DNA of 64,000 bases from MAG-121220-bin8 sp002700465 (GTDB lineage Bacteria > Bacteroidota > Bacteroidia > Flavobacteriales > Flavobacteriaceae), in the NCBI GenBank assembly GCA_943789295.1, contig CALSTO010000002.1:310001-374000 (forward strand), given 5' to 3'. Under the pieces are notes generated by a model that worked only from the letters and a program-made list of their open reading frames with translations, did no database searches and was not told where the DNA came from. Positions 9,350 through 17,581 of this stretch are shown piece after piece; the stretch's first letter is position 1; every line of letters starts with the position of its first letter. The translations under genes and the position numbers were made by a program.

Positions 9350-9717
9350 TTAATTAAATTTTTTAAAATTATTGCATTTTTATCTATACAATGTCTTTGT
9401 CCTTTTTCATCATTTATTAGGTTACCTAATTTACTATCACATTTCGTGCAAAACAGTTCTGTTTTGTATTTGTTATTTTTTGAATTAGTATCATTTTCAT
9501 AAATGTTTTCAAAAGTTTTTACTTTTTTTTCAATTGAATTATTAAAATCTTTACTGTTATTATTTTCGTAAAAAAGTTCATTTTCTTTATATAAGGATGA
9601 ACCACATTTTAAACAAACGTATGTATTGTTCTCTTTAGAATTATTATTATCATTTCTGGAAATGTTTTCACAACCCTGGTTGATAATTAATATTATAAAT
9701 AAAATCGAAAACCTCAT
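9346..9717 (-). CDS. Degenerate MsrB-like lipoprotein, probably without reductase activity
   Basis: 123 residues. A short hydrophobic leader ends in a lipobox-like 'INQGC' (Cys16), suggesting a lipoprotein. The rest follows the layout of an MsrB domain but is eroded. Both zinc CxxC pairs remain ('CLKCGSSLY', 'CTKCDSKLGN') and a cysteine sits where the catalytic Cys belongs ('QRHCIDKNAI' compared with 'KRYCINSAAL' in the neighbour). The 'CGWPSF' segment and the conserved His/Arg region are replaced by Asn/Lys-rich low-complexity sequence. Tandem msrB genes are common in flavobacteria, so this is most likely a decayed or repurposed second copy. Upstream, TAATTTCG at 9731-9738 (minus) is a one-mismatch -7 box. 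Confidence 0.7.
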   Translation of the reverse strand: MRFSILFIILIINQGCENISRNDNNNSKENNTYVCLKCGSSLYKENELFYENNNSKDFNNSIEKKVKTFENIYENDTNSKNNKYKTELFCTKCDSKLGNLINDEKGQRHCIDKNAIILKNLIK

Positions 9718-9796
9718 ATCTTTTCAAGTGCGAAATTAATTATTAATTTTAATATAATCATATCTCAATTAACTATATTGCATTTCATTCTTTATA

Positions 9797-11104
9797 ATGA
9801 CAAATAAAAAATATAAAAAAGGCGACATAAAATTACTTAACGCATGGGCTATTTATGATTGGGCTAATTCTGCTTATCCATTAGTTATTTCTTCAGCCGT
9901 TTTTCCAATATATTATGGGGCACTGTTTTTTGATGATTTATATATAGAACTTTTAGGATTTAATTTTAAGAATACTGCTTTAATTAGTTTTTTGACTGCT
10001 TTTGCATTTGTAATATTATCATTTATTACTCCACTTTTATCTGGAATTGCTGATTATATGGGTAATAAAAAAACTTTTTTAAAAATATTTTGTTATGTTG
10101 GGTCGCTTTCTTGTATTGGCCTTTACTGGTTTGACCTCACTAATATATACCTTGGATTATGTTTTTATTTTCTGGCTTTAATTTCTTTTTGGGCTAGTTT
10201 AGTTTTTTATAATTCATATCTACCAGATATTGCACATAAAGATCAACAAGATTTTATTAGTGCTAAAGGATATGCATTAGGTTATTTTGGAAGTGTATTA
10301 TTATTAATTTTTGACCTTGCGATGGTAATGTATCCAGCAAATTTTGGAATAAGCGGTGAAAATCCTGAACTTATCGCCATGAGATATTCATTTATCTCTG
10401 TAGGTATTTGGTGGTTATCATTTAGTCAATACACATTTTATTTTTTGCCAGACCAAAATGAAAAGAAAAAAATTATTAAAGATGTGATATGGAACGGATT
10501 TAGAGAGTTAAATGAAGTTTGGAAAGAATTAAAACAAACAACTATAATAAAGAAATATCTTATAGCTTTTTTTATTTACAGTTCTGCTCTTCAAACTGTA
10601 CTTTTAATTGCAGCTTATTTCGGTGAACAAGAAATAAATTGGACAAAAGATGAAAAAACTATTGGACTAATAGTCAGTATTTTATTAATTCAGTTAATTG
10701 CAATGTTTGGAGCAATAATGACTTCAAAATTATCTGAAAAATTCGGAAATATACACACTCTAATTTTATTAAATATTATTTGGGCTTTATTATGTATCGG
10801 TGGATATTTCATTACCGAACCTATTGAATTCTATATAGCAGCTGCTTTTGTAGGACTTGTAATGGGTGGTATTCAAGCTTTATCTAGATCTACTTTTTCA
10901 AAAATGATTCCTGATACAGAGAACACTACATCGTATTTTAGTTTTTATGATGTTTCTCAAAAGGTTAGTATTGTTTTTGGAATGACATTATTTGCTTTTG
11001 TTGATCAGATTACCGGAAGTATGAGAACTTCTATTTTAGTTTTTATTTTTATTTTTTTAACTGGAGCATTTCTCTTAAAAAGAATTAAGATCAAGAATTA
11101 CTAA
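9797..11104 (+). CDS. MFS transporter, UMF1/Atg22-like
   Basis: 435 residues with about twelve hydrophobic segments. The N-terminal 'LNAWAIYDWANSAYPLVISSAVFPIYYG' is the signature of the UMF1 (Atg22-like) branch of the major facilitator superfamily, and the half-way cytoplasmic loop (about 225-255) is charged. A conserved 'GGIQALSRSTFSKMIP' segment near residue 355 also fits that family. In bacteria the substrate is unknown; yeast Atg22 exports amino acids from the vacuole. It is divergent from the MsrB-like gene and 127 bp upstream of lon. The start ATG 9797 gives the expected N-terminus with a short lysine-rich tail before the first helix. Confidence 0.88.
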   Translation: MTNKKYKKGDIKLLNAWAIYDWANSAYPLVISSAVFPIYYGALFFDDLYIELLGFNFKNTALISFLTAFAFVILSFITPLLSGIADYMGNKKTFLKIFCYVGSLSCIGLYWFDLTNIYLGLCFYFLALISFWASLVFYNSYLPDIAHKDQQDFISAKGYALGYFGSVLLLIFDLAMVMYPANFGISGENPELIAMRYSFISVGIWWLSFSQYTFYFLPDQNEKKKIIKDVIWNGFRELNEVWKELKQTTIIKKYLIAFFIYSSALQTVLLIAAYFGEQEINWTKDEKTIGLIVSILLIQLIAMFGAIMTSKLSEKFGNIHTLILLNIIWALLCIGGYFITEPIEFYIAAAFVGLVMGGIQALSRSTFSKMIPDTENTTSYFSFYDVSQKVSIVFGMTLFAFVDQITGSMRTSILVFIFIFLTGAFLLKRIKIKNY

Positions 11105-11112
11105 TCCTTTTA

Positions 11113-11128
11113 TGGCATGAAACTTGAA
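11113..11128 (+). promoter_or_regulatory. Sigma-54-like -24/-12 element upstream of lon
   Basis: TGGCAT, five bases, TTGAA, continuing AATAT. This resembles the sigma-54 -24/-12 pattern TGGCAC-N5-TTGCA, with GG at the proper distance but the -12 GC replaced by GA. The same element, with identical flanks to the 3' side (TTGAAATAT), occurs upstream of dnaK at 23912. It lies 9 bp after the MFS stop codon and 104 bp before lon. Promoter function is an inference. Confidence 0.45.
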
Positions 11129-11206
11129 ATATTTATTAATGTAATAAATGTTTTTTTGTTGATTATTTTAATCAGATAGAAAGTTCCCCTTTTTAATTTA
11201 ACAACA

Positions 11207-11220
11207 TGACACATTGACCT
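11207..11220 (+). promoter_or_regulatory. TGACACA motif near lon start, similar to a dnaK upstream site
   Basis: The stretch ACAACATGACACATTGACCT (11201-11220) closely resembles ACAACTGACACACTGTCA upstream of dnaK, where it forms a perfect inverted repeat. Here the palindrome is imperfect and the site lies only 12 bp before the lon ATG. A shared operator for stress genes is possible, but the positions relative to the sigma-54-like elements differ. Confidence 0.25.
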
Positions 11221-11231
11221 AATTTTAATTA

Positions 11232-13688
11232 ATGTCTAAAACTAAAATACTCAACCTTGACATGATGTCACTTCAAAATATTGATGAGGATTCAGATTTA
11301 ATTCCTTTAATGACATCTGATGATGAAGAAGCTATTTCTAAAGAATCACTGCCTGAAAAATTACCTATTTTACCATTAAAAAATACTGTAATGTTTCCAG
11401 GGGTGGTTATTCCTATAACAGCATCTAGAGATAAATCAATTAAATTAATTAAGGATGCTAATGCTAATGATAAATTAATTGGTGTTGTTTCTCAAATTGA
11501 TCCAAAAATTCAATCTCCTACATTAAATGATATACATCCAACTGGAACAGTTGCTAAAATATTGAGAGTATTAAAAATGCCTGATGGTAATGTTACGGTT
11601 ATTATTCAAGGAAAGAAAAGATTTTCAATTGAACAGATCATTTCAGAAGAACCGTATATCGTTGCTAATGTTAAAGAAATAGTAGAATTAAAACCTAAAA
11701 AAAACAATAAAGAGTTTGCGGCTACTATAGAATCTATTAAAGATATAGCTTTAAAAATTATTGACGAGAATCCAAATATTCCTAGTGAAGCTTCATTTGC
11801 AATAAAAAATATTCAAAGCGATTCTTTCTTGGTGAATTTTGTTTGTTCTAATATGAATTTATCTGTAAAGGAAAAATATGAAATATTAAACACAAGTGAT
11901 TTAAATAAAAGAGCTCTTATGTGTTTAAAACAAATGAACATTGAATTACAAAGATTATCATTAAAAAATGACATTCAATCTAAAGTAAGGTCAGATTTAG
12001 ATCAACAACAAAGAGAGTATTTTTTACATCAGCAATTAAAGACTATTCAAGAAGAGTTAGGTGGTGTTTCTTATGATGAAGAAGTAAATGAAATGAGAAT
12101 TAAGGCTACTACAAAAAAGTGGTCAAAAGAAATTAACGATCACTTTAAAAAAGAATTATCTAAACTTCAAAGAATGAATCCTCAGGTTGCAGAGTATTCA
12201 ATACAGAGAAATTATTTAGATACTTACTTAGAACTTCCGTGGAACGAATTTTCTAAAGATAATTTTGATTTAAAAAGAGCAACTAAAATTTTGGATAGAG
12301 ATCATTATGGATTGAAAGATGTAAAAAAAAGAATTATTGAGCACATAGCTGTTTTAAAATTAAGAAACGATATGAAATCTCCAATTCTTTGTTTTAATGG
12401 ACCCCCTGGAGTTGGTAAAACATCGTTAGGTAAATCAATAGCTGAGGCTCTTGGAAGAGAATATGTAAGAATTTCCTTAGGCGGCCTTAGAGATGAATCT
12501 GAAATAAGAGGACACAGAAAGACTTACATTGGAGCAATGCCTGGAAGGATCATTCAAAGTTTAAAAAAAGCAAAAACATCTAATCCAGTTTTTGTTTTAG
12601 ATGAAATAGATAAGCTTTCTGTGGGAAATCAAGGCGATCCTTCTTCAGCAATGCTAGAAGTTTTAGACCCTGAACAAAACACCTCTTTTTATGATAATTT
12701 TATTGAGTCAGGATTTGATTTGTCTAAAGTAATGTTTATTGCAACATCAAATAATATTGCTAACGTACAGCCTGCCCTTAGAGATAGAATGGAAATAGTA
12801 CATGTGTCAGGTTACACACTAGAAGAAAAATATAATATTGCAAAAAAACATTTAATTCCAAAACAAATCAATGAGCATGGTCTTTCAAAAAATATTATAA
12901 AAATTAATAAGCAATCAACTGAAAAAATTATTGAAGGTTACACAAGAGAATCGGGCGTTAGAGGTTTAGAAAAACAAATTGCTAAAATAATTAGAAATGT
13001 TGCCAAGTGTATTGCGATGGAAGAAGATTATTCGTCTAACTTAAACTTAGATAATATTAATAAAATTTTAGGAGTGTCAATTTCCAAAGATCAATATGAA
13101 AATAATGAAGTTGCAGGAGTAGTAACTGGTTTAGCTTGGACTCAATTTGGTGGAGATATTTTATTTATCGAATCAGCACTTTCTAAGGGCAAAGGAAATT
13201 TATCGATAACTGGTAATCTTGGTAAAGTGATGAAAGAGTCTGCAACTATAGCTTTAGAATATATTAAATCTAATTCCGACGATTTGTCCATTAAGTTGGA
13301 AACTCTTACAAAGCATAACATTCATATTCATGTTCCAGAGGGTGCAACTCCGAAGGATGGACCTAGTGCAGGTATAACAATGCTAACATCACTTGTTTCA
13401 CTTTTTACACAAAAAAGAGTTAAATCAAAACTTGCTATGACAGGTGAGATTACTTTAAGAGGAAAAGTTTTACCAGTAGGCGGAATTAAAGAAAAAATTT
13501 TAGCTGCTAAAAGAGCAAAGATTAAAGAAATTATTTTGTGTAAAGACAATAAGAAAAATATTGATGAAATCGATTCTAGCTATTTAAAAGGATTAACTTT
13601 TCATTATGTTTCAAATATGAAGCAAGTTTTAGATATTGCAATTACAAATCAAAATGTTAAGAATTTTAAGAATTTAGATGTCAAATAA
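11232..13688 (+). CDS. lon: ATP-dependent endopeptidase Lon
   Basis: 818 residues, a full-length LonA. The N-terminal substrate-recognition domain begins after an acidic tail at 'LPILPLKNTVMFPGVVIPI' (about residues 44-62). The AAA+ module has Walker A 'GPPGVGKTS' near residue 390, Walker B 'VFVLDEIDKL' and an arginine finger region. The C-terminal protease domain has the catalytic Ser in 'KDGPSAGITM' (about 711) and Lys in 'VGGIKEKILAA'. Lon degrades misfolded and regulatory proteins. The 127 bp upstream region holds a sigma-54-like element shared with dnaK, and also an AT-only hairpin (11131-11149) before a T7 run. The last 11 bp overlap cmk. Confidence 0.97.
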   Translation: MSKTKILNLDMMSLQNIDEDSDLIPLMTSDDEEAISKESLPEKLPILPLKNTVMFPGVVIPITASRDKSIKLIKDANANDKLIGVVSQIDPKIQSPTLNDIHPTGTVAKILRVLKMPDGNVTVIIQGKKRFSIEQIISEEPYIVANVKEIVELKPKKNNKEFAATIESIKDIALKIIDENPNIPSEASFAIKNIQSDSFLVNFVCSNMNLSVKEKYEILNTSDLNKRALMCLKQMNIELQRLSLKNDIQSKVRSDLDQQQREYFLHQQLKTIQEELGGVSYDEEVNEMRIKATTKKWSKEINDHFKKELSKLQRMNPQVAEYSIQRNYLDTYLELPWNEFSKDNFDLKRATKILDRDHYGLKDVKKRIIEHIAVLKLRNDMKSPILCFNGPPGVGKTSLGKSIAEALGREYVRISLGGLRDESEIRGHRKTYIGAMPGRIIQSLKKAKTSNPVFVLDEIDKLSVGNQGDPSSAMLEVLDPEQNTSFYDNFIESGFDLSKVMFIATSNNIANVQPALRDRMEIVHVSGYTLEEKYNIAKKHLIPKQINEHGLSKNIIKINKQSTEKIIEGYTRESGVRGLEKQIAKIIRNVAKCIAMEEDYSSNLNLDNINKILGVSISKDQYENNEVAGVVTGLAWTQFGGDILFIESALSKGKGNLSITGNLGKVMKESATIALEYIKSNSDDLSIKLETLTKHNIHIHVPEGATPKDGPSAGITMLTSLVSLFTQKRVKSKLAMTGEITLRGKVLPVGGIKEKILAAKRAKIKEIILCKDNKKNIDEIDSSYLKGLTFHYVSNMKQVLDIAITNQNVKNFKNLDVK

Positions 13689-14376
13689 AATTATAATAGC
13701 AATTGACGGCACATCCTCTACTGGTAAAAGTACTTTAGCCAAGAGAATATCTAAAAAGTTAAACTATTTGTATATTGACTCAGGTGCTATGTATAGAGCA
13801 TTAACTTATTATGCTATTCAGAAGAAATTTATTTCTAAGAATCATTTTGATAAAACTAAACTTATAAATGACATTCCTAATATTTGTATCGATTTTAAAA
13901 ACAACCCAATAAATAATAATTTTGAAGTTCATCTAAATGGAATTTCATATGAAAAAAATATTAGATCTTTAGATGTATCAAACTTAGTAAGTGAAATAGC
14001 TACAGTTAATGAGTTAAGACAGCAGATGGTTCGTGTTCAGCATACTCTTGGACTAAATAAAGGAGTAATAATGGATGGAAGAGATATTGGAACAGTTGTT
14101 TTTCCAAAAGCAGAAATAAAATTTTTTCTTGAAGCAACGATGGAACTTAGAGCTAAAAGACGTTTTGATGAGTTATTTTTAAATGACAAAAACATTACTT
14201 ACAGTGAGGTTTTAAAAAATATAAAATTAAGAGACAACCAGGATGCGAACAGAAAACATTCTCCACTAAAAAAAGCTGAAGATGCTTTACTTATTAATAC
14301 TGATAATCTTACTTTAGATGAACTTGAATTAATGTTGCTTTCCTACATAAACCCTATAATTACAAAAAATTTATAG
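13678..14376 (+). CDS. cmk: Cytidylate kinase
   Basis: 232 residues. It phosphorylates CMP and dCMP to the diphosphates. The P-loop 'IAIDGTSSTGKSTLAKRI' is at residues 6-23, then 'YIDSGAMYRALTYYA', 'VIMDGRDIGTVVFPKAEIKFFLEA' and 'RDNQDANRKHSPLKKAEDA' (nucleotide-binding Asp/Arg). All are classical Cmk landmarks. The start overlaps the lon reading frame by 11 bp, so translation is probably coupled to lon. An AT-rich hairpin (14372-14381 with 14386-14395) begins inside the stop codon, but it lacks a T-tract and its loop overlaps the rpsA -33 box. In many bacteria cmk is next to rpsA, as here. Confidence 0.95.
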   Translation: MSNKIIIAIDGTSSTGKSTLAKRISKKLNYLYIDSGAMYRALTYYAIQKKFISKNHFDKTKLINDIPNICIDFKNNPINNNFEVHLNGISYEKNIRSLDVSNLVSEIATVNELRQQMVRVQHTLGLNKGVIMDGRDIGTVVFPKAEIKFFLEATMELRAKRRFDELFLNDKNITYSEVLKNIKLRDNQDANRKHSPLKKAEDALLINTDNLTLDELELMLLSYINPIITKNL

Positions 14377-14380
14377 ATTA

Positions 14381-14412
14381 TTTGTATAATCTATAAATAG
14401 AGTTTATTTTCG
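14381..14412 (+). promoter_or_regulatory. rpsA promoter (TTTG-N20-TATTTTCG)
   Basis: TTTG at 14381-14384, 20 bp spacer, TATTTTCG at 14405-14412. This fits the Bacteroidota promoter TTTG-N19 to 21-TAnnTTTG with one mismatch in the -7 box. Transcription would start at about 14416-14419, giving a 5' leader of about 100 nt before the rpsA ATG. It begins just after the cmk stop, so rpsA can be transcribed independently of lon-cmk. Confidence 0.6.
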
Positions 14413-14416
14413 CAGT

Positions 14417-14504
14417 CCTTTTAATGGGTTTATATAGATAATTAAAAGGTTAAATAAATATTAATTCTTCTAATTTATTCCCTTTTTCTATAATTAAATT
14501 AGAA
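14417..14504 (+). promoter_or_regulatory. Structured 5' leader of rpsA (two perfect hairpins)
   Basis: Two perfect inverted repeats lie in the leader. CCTTTTAAT (14417-14425) pairs with ATTAAAAGG (14441-14449). TTCTAATTTA (14468-14477) pairs with TAAATTAGAA (14495-14504) around a pyrimidine-rich loop containing CCCTTTTTCT. The second ends 14 bp before the ATG. S1 is known to repress its own mRNA in other bacteria; this leader is a candidate site for such control, but that is inferred. Confidence 0.4.
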
Positions 14505-14518
14505 TACAAATTTATGGT

Positions 14519-16462
14519 ATGTCAGAAGAAAAAAAAGACAGTAAGCCTAAAAAAACTGTAAAAAAAACTACCAAAGCTGCTAAAGTTAAAACACCAGCGA
14601 AATCCACTAAAAAAACTAAAATCGAAAAAAAAGTTGTCGAAGTTGTTGAAACTTTAGCCAACGAAGTTATTGAGAATCAAACGGAAGAAAGCCAGGTTAA
14701 AGAACCAACCGCTGAAGAATTTTTAAAAGATTTTGATTGGAATTTATTTGAAGAAGGAATTGAAACGATAAAAGACGATAAACTTTCTGAGTTCGAAAAA
14801 CTAGTTGAAGAGAACTTTGTCGACACTTATAATGAAAGCGTTATAGAAGGTACTATAATTAGCTTAACAGAAAGAGAAGCTATAATCGATATCAATGCAA
14901 AATCTGAGGGTGTTATTTCATTAAATGAATTTAGATACAATCCTGACTTGAAAGTTGGTGATAAAGTTGAAGTTTTAGTTGATATTCAAGAAGATAAAAC
15001 AGGTCAATTAGTTCTTTCCCACAGAAAAGCAAGGACTATAAAAGCTTGGGATAGAGTAAACGATGCGCACGATCAGTCTACAGTTGTTACTGGTTTTGTA
15101 AAATGTAGAACTAAAGGAGGAATGATTGTAGATGTTTTTGGTTTAGAAGCTTTTTTACCTGGATCACAAATTGATGTTAAACCAATCAGAGATTATGATC
15201 AATATGTAAATAAGAATATGGAATTCAAAGTTGTTAAAATCAATCATGAATTTAAAAATGTTGTTGTTTCGCATAAAGCACTAATTGAAGCTGATATTGA
15301 ACTTCAAAAGAAAGAAATTATTGGTCAATTAGAAAAAGGTCAAGTTCTTGAAGGTACAGTTAAGAATATAACTACATATGGAGTATTCATTGATTTGGGT
15401 GGAGTAGATGGTTTAATTCATATTACTGATTTATCATGGAATAGAATCAATCATCCTAGTGAAATATTAGAACTAGATCAAAAATTAAATGTTGTAATAT
15501 TAGATTTTGATGACGATAAGTCAAGAATTCAATTAGGTGTCAAACAATTAAGTGCTCATCCTTGGGAATCTCTCGACGCAGAATTGAAAGAAGGCGATAA
15601 GGTCAAAGGTAAAGTATCGGTTCTTGCTGATTATGGAGCCTTTGTTGAGGTTGTTGATGGGGTAGAGGGGTTAGTTCACGTTTCTGAAATGTCATGGTCA
15701 ACTCATTTGCGTTCAGCCCAAGATTTTGTAAAAGTTGGTGATGAAGTTGAGGCAGTTGTTTTAACATTAGACAGAGAAGAAAGAAAAATGTCTCTAGGTA
15801 TTAAGCAACTAAGTTCAGATCCTTGGACAGATATTACAAAAAAATATCCTGTAGGTTCTAAGCATTCAGGAATAGTTAGAAATTTCACGAATTTTGGAAT
15901 TTTTGTAGAACTTGAAGAAGGGATTGACGGATTAGTATATATTTCCGATTTATCTTGGACAATAAAAGTTAAACATCCATCTGAATTATTTGCTGCTGGT
16001 GATAAAATTGATGTTATAGTGTTAGAGTTAGATTCTGAAGCCAGAAAATTAAGTTTAGGCCATAAGCAAACTATGGACAACCCATGGGATGCATATGATA
16101 AAACTTTTGCTGAAGGAACTTCACACAATGCAACTATTTCAGATTCAAATGATAAAGGCGCTACAATTGCCTTTAATGATGATATAACAGCTTTTATTCC
16201 TAATAGACATCTTGTGAAAGAAGATGGAAATAAGTTAAAGAAAGGAGATACATCAGATTTTAAAGTTATTGAATATAACAAAGACTTTAAAAGAGTTGTA
16301 ATGTCTCACACTGTTTTATTTAATGATCAAGAAAAGAAAAATGTAAAGGAGTCGTTAAAAAAAGTTAATGTTAAAGAATCAGATAAATCAACTCTAGGTG
16401 ATTTAGATGTCCTAGCTGACTTGAAAAAGAAAATGGTAGATAATGAAAAAAAGAAAAAATAA
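14519..16462 (+). CDS. rpsA: 30S ribosomal protein S1
   Basis: 647 residues. S1 binds mRNA on the 30S subunit and helps start translation, which matters in a group that hardly uses Shine-Dalgarno sequences. Repeated S1 (OB-fold) motifs are visible, for example 'GQVLEGTVKNITTYGVFIDLGGVDGLIHITDLSW', followed by related copies ending 'GLVHVSEMSW' and 'GLVYISDLSW'; I count about six domains between residues 115 and 610. An unusual N-terminal tail (residues 4-40) is made almost only of Lys, Thr, Ala and Pro. The C-terminus is also lysine-rich. It has its own promoter and leader, and a bidirectional terminator follows. Confidence 0.95.
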   Translation: MSEEKKDSKPKKTVKKTTKAAKVKTPAKSTKKTKIEKKVVEVVETLANEVIENQTEESQVKEPTAEEFLKDFDWNLFEEGIETIKDDKLSEFEKLVEENFVDTYNESVIEGTIISLTEREAIIDINAKSEGVISLNEFRYNPDLKVGDKVEVLVDIQEDKTGQLVLSHRKARTIKAWDRVNDAHDQSTVVTGFVKCRTKGGMIVDVFGLEAFLPGSQIDVKPIRDYDQYVNKNMEFKVVKINHEFKNVVVSHKALIEADIELQKKEIIGQLEKGQVLEGTVKNITTYGVFIDLGGVDGLIHITDLSWNRINHPSEILELDQKLNVVILDFDDDKSRIQLGVKQLSAHPWESLDAELKEGDKVKGKVSVLADYGAFVEVVDGVEGLVHVSEMSWSTHLRSAQDFVKVGDEVEAVVLTLDREERKMSLGIKQLSSDPWTDITKKYPVGSKHSGIVRNFTNFGIFVELEEGIDGLVYISDLSWTIKVKHPSELFAAGDKIDVIVLELDSEARKLSLGHKQTMDNPWDAYDKTFAEGTSHNATISDSNDKGATIAFNDDITAFIPNRHLVKEDGNKLKKGDTSDFKVIEYNKDFKRVVMSHTVLFNDQEKKNVKESLKKVNVKESDKSTLGDLDVLADLKKKMVDNEKKKK

Positions 16463-16486
16463 TTTTCTTTAATCATTTTTAAAAAA

Positions 16487-16513
16487 AAGCATCTTATAAG
16501 ATGCTTTTTTTTT
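16487..16513. terminator. Bidirectional intrinsic terminator between rpsA and leuB
   Basis: A perfect 20 bp palindrome AAGCATCTTATAAGATGCTT (16487-16506) is flanked by eight A on the left and a T run on the right. It therefore works as a hairpin plus U-tract for rpsA on the plus strand and for leuB on the minus strand. Its end overlaps the leuB stop codon. Confidence 0.88.
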
Positions 16514-17576
16514 ACAATAAAATTTCTTTAGCTATCCAATCTCCAATTTCACTAGTTTTATAATGTTTATTTTCGTCTGCTAAATCTTCTGAAATAATAG
16601 ATTGTTTTAGTGATGCGTTCACAACTTTTCTAATCAAATTAGCCTCATCTTTAAGATTAAAAGAATCTTCAAACATCATTGCAGCTGATAAAATTGTAGC
16701 TAAAGGATTTGCAATATTTTTCCCCGCTGCTTGCGGATAAGATCCGTGAATTGGTTCGTAAAGCGATGTTTTTAGACCTACTGATGCAGATGGCATTAAA
16801 CCCATAGAGCCCGATATTACAGATGCTTCATCTGTTAATATATCTCCAAACAAATTTTCAGTAATTAATACATCATAAGAGTTGGGCCATTGAACAAGTC
16901 TCATAGCCACTGCGTCTACAAATTCATAACTTACTTCAACTGTTGGGTAATCCTTTTCTAATGATTGTACAGTTTCTCTCCAAAGTCTTGAAGATTCAAG
17001 TACATTAGCTTTATCGACACAGCATAATCTATTGGATCTCTTCATTGCCAATTCAAATCCTTTAATTGCTAATCTTTTTATTTCTTCTCTAGTATAAGTA
17101 CATGTATCAAAAGCAGTATTTCCATTATCTAGTCTTCCTTTTTTTCCAAAATAAATCCCCCCAGTTAATTCTCTTAAAAAAATTAAATTTGTGCCTTCAA
17201 TTCTTTCTTTTTTTAAAGGAGATTTATCCAATAAAGATGGAAATGTGAAGGTTGGTCTGACATTAGCAAACAATCCTAAATCTTTTCTCATTTTTAATAA
17301 TCCTTGTTCAGGTCTGACTTTAGCACTTGGATCATTATCGTACTTTGGATGTCCAATTGCTCCAAATAAAATTGCATCAGCCTTCAAACAAATTTGATGA
17401 GTCTCTTCAGGGTAAGGCTCACCTACAGCGTCTATAGCCGCAGCTCCTGTTAATGCGTGTATCCAACTTATTTTATGATTAAATTTCTTTGCAATTGCAT
17501 CTGAAACTTTAACCGCTTGTTCTATAACTTCAGGTCCTATACCGTCACCAGGTAATAGAGCTATATTTAATTTCAT
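16512..17576 (-). CDS. leuB: 3-isopropylmalate dehydrogenase
   Basis: 354 residues. The enzyme oxidises and decarboxylates 3-isopropylmalate to 2-oxoisocaproate, the third step of leucine synthesis. Evidence: 'IALLPGDGIGPEVIEQAVKV' at the N-terminus, 'LLKMRKDLGLFANVRP' and 'LIFLRELTGGIYFG' (substrate-binding arginines), 'CVDKANVLESSRLWRETV' (catalytic Lys), 'YEFVDAVAMRLVQWP', 'ENLFGDILTDEAS' (metal-binding Asp), and 'EPIHGSYPQAAGKNIANP' for NAD binding. It is the last gene of the minus-strand leu operon, 5 bp after the LeuA-like gene, and ends in the terminator shared with rpsA. Confidence 0.96.
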   Translation of the reverse strand: MKLNIALLPGDGIGPEVIEQAVKVSDAIAKKFNHKISWIHALTGAAAIDAVGEPYPEETHQICLKADAILFGAIGHPKYDNDPSAKVRPEQGLLKMRKDLGLFANVRPTFTFPSLLDKSPLKKERIEGTNLIFLRELTGGIYFGKKGRLDNGNTAFDTCTYTREEIKRLAIKGFELAMKRSNRLCCVDKANVLESSRLWRETVQSLEKDYPTVEVSYEFVDAVAMRLVQWPNSYDVLITENLFGDILTDEASVISGSMGLMPSASVGLKTSLYEPIHGSYPQAAGKNIANPLATILSAAMMFEDSFNLKDEANLIRKVVNASLKQSIISEDLADENKHYKTSEIGDWIAKEILL

Positions 17577-17581
17577 ATTTA

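Noticed and set aside
11131..11157. Intrinsic terminator after the MFS gene (ATTTATT-N5-AATAAAT then T7)
   Set aside because: The stem is only seven A-T pairs, common by chance here, and it overlaps the expected lon transcription start.
14372..14395. Terminator hairpin at the cmk stop
   Set aside because: No T-tract follows, the stem is almost all A-T, and its loop contains the -33 box of the rpsA promoter.
15703..16281. 192-codon open frame antisense to rpsA
   Set aside because: It lies wholly inside the S1 gene, has no family resemblance, and antisense frames stay open easily over repetitive S1 codons.
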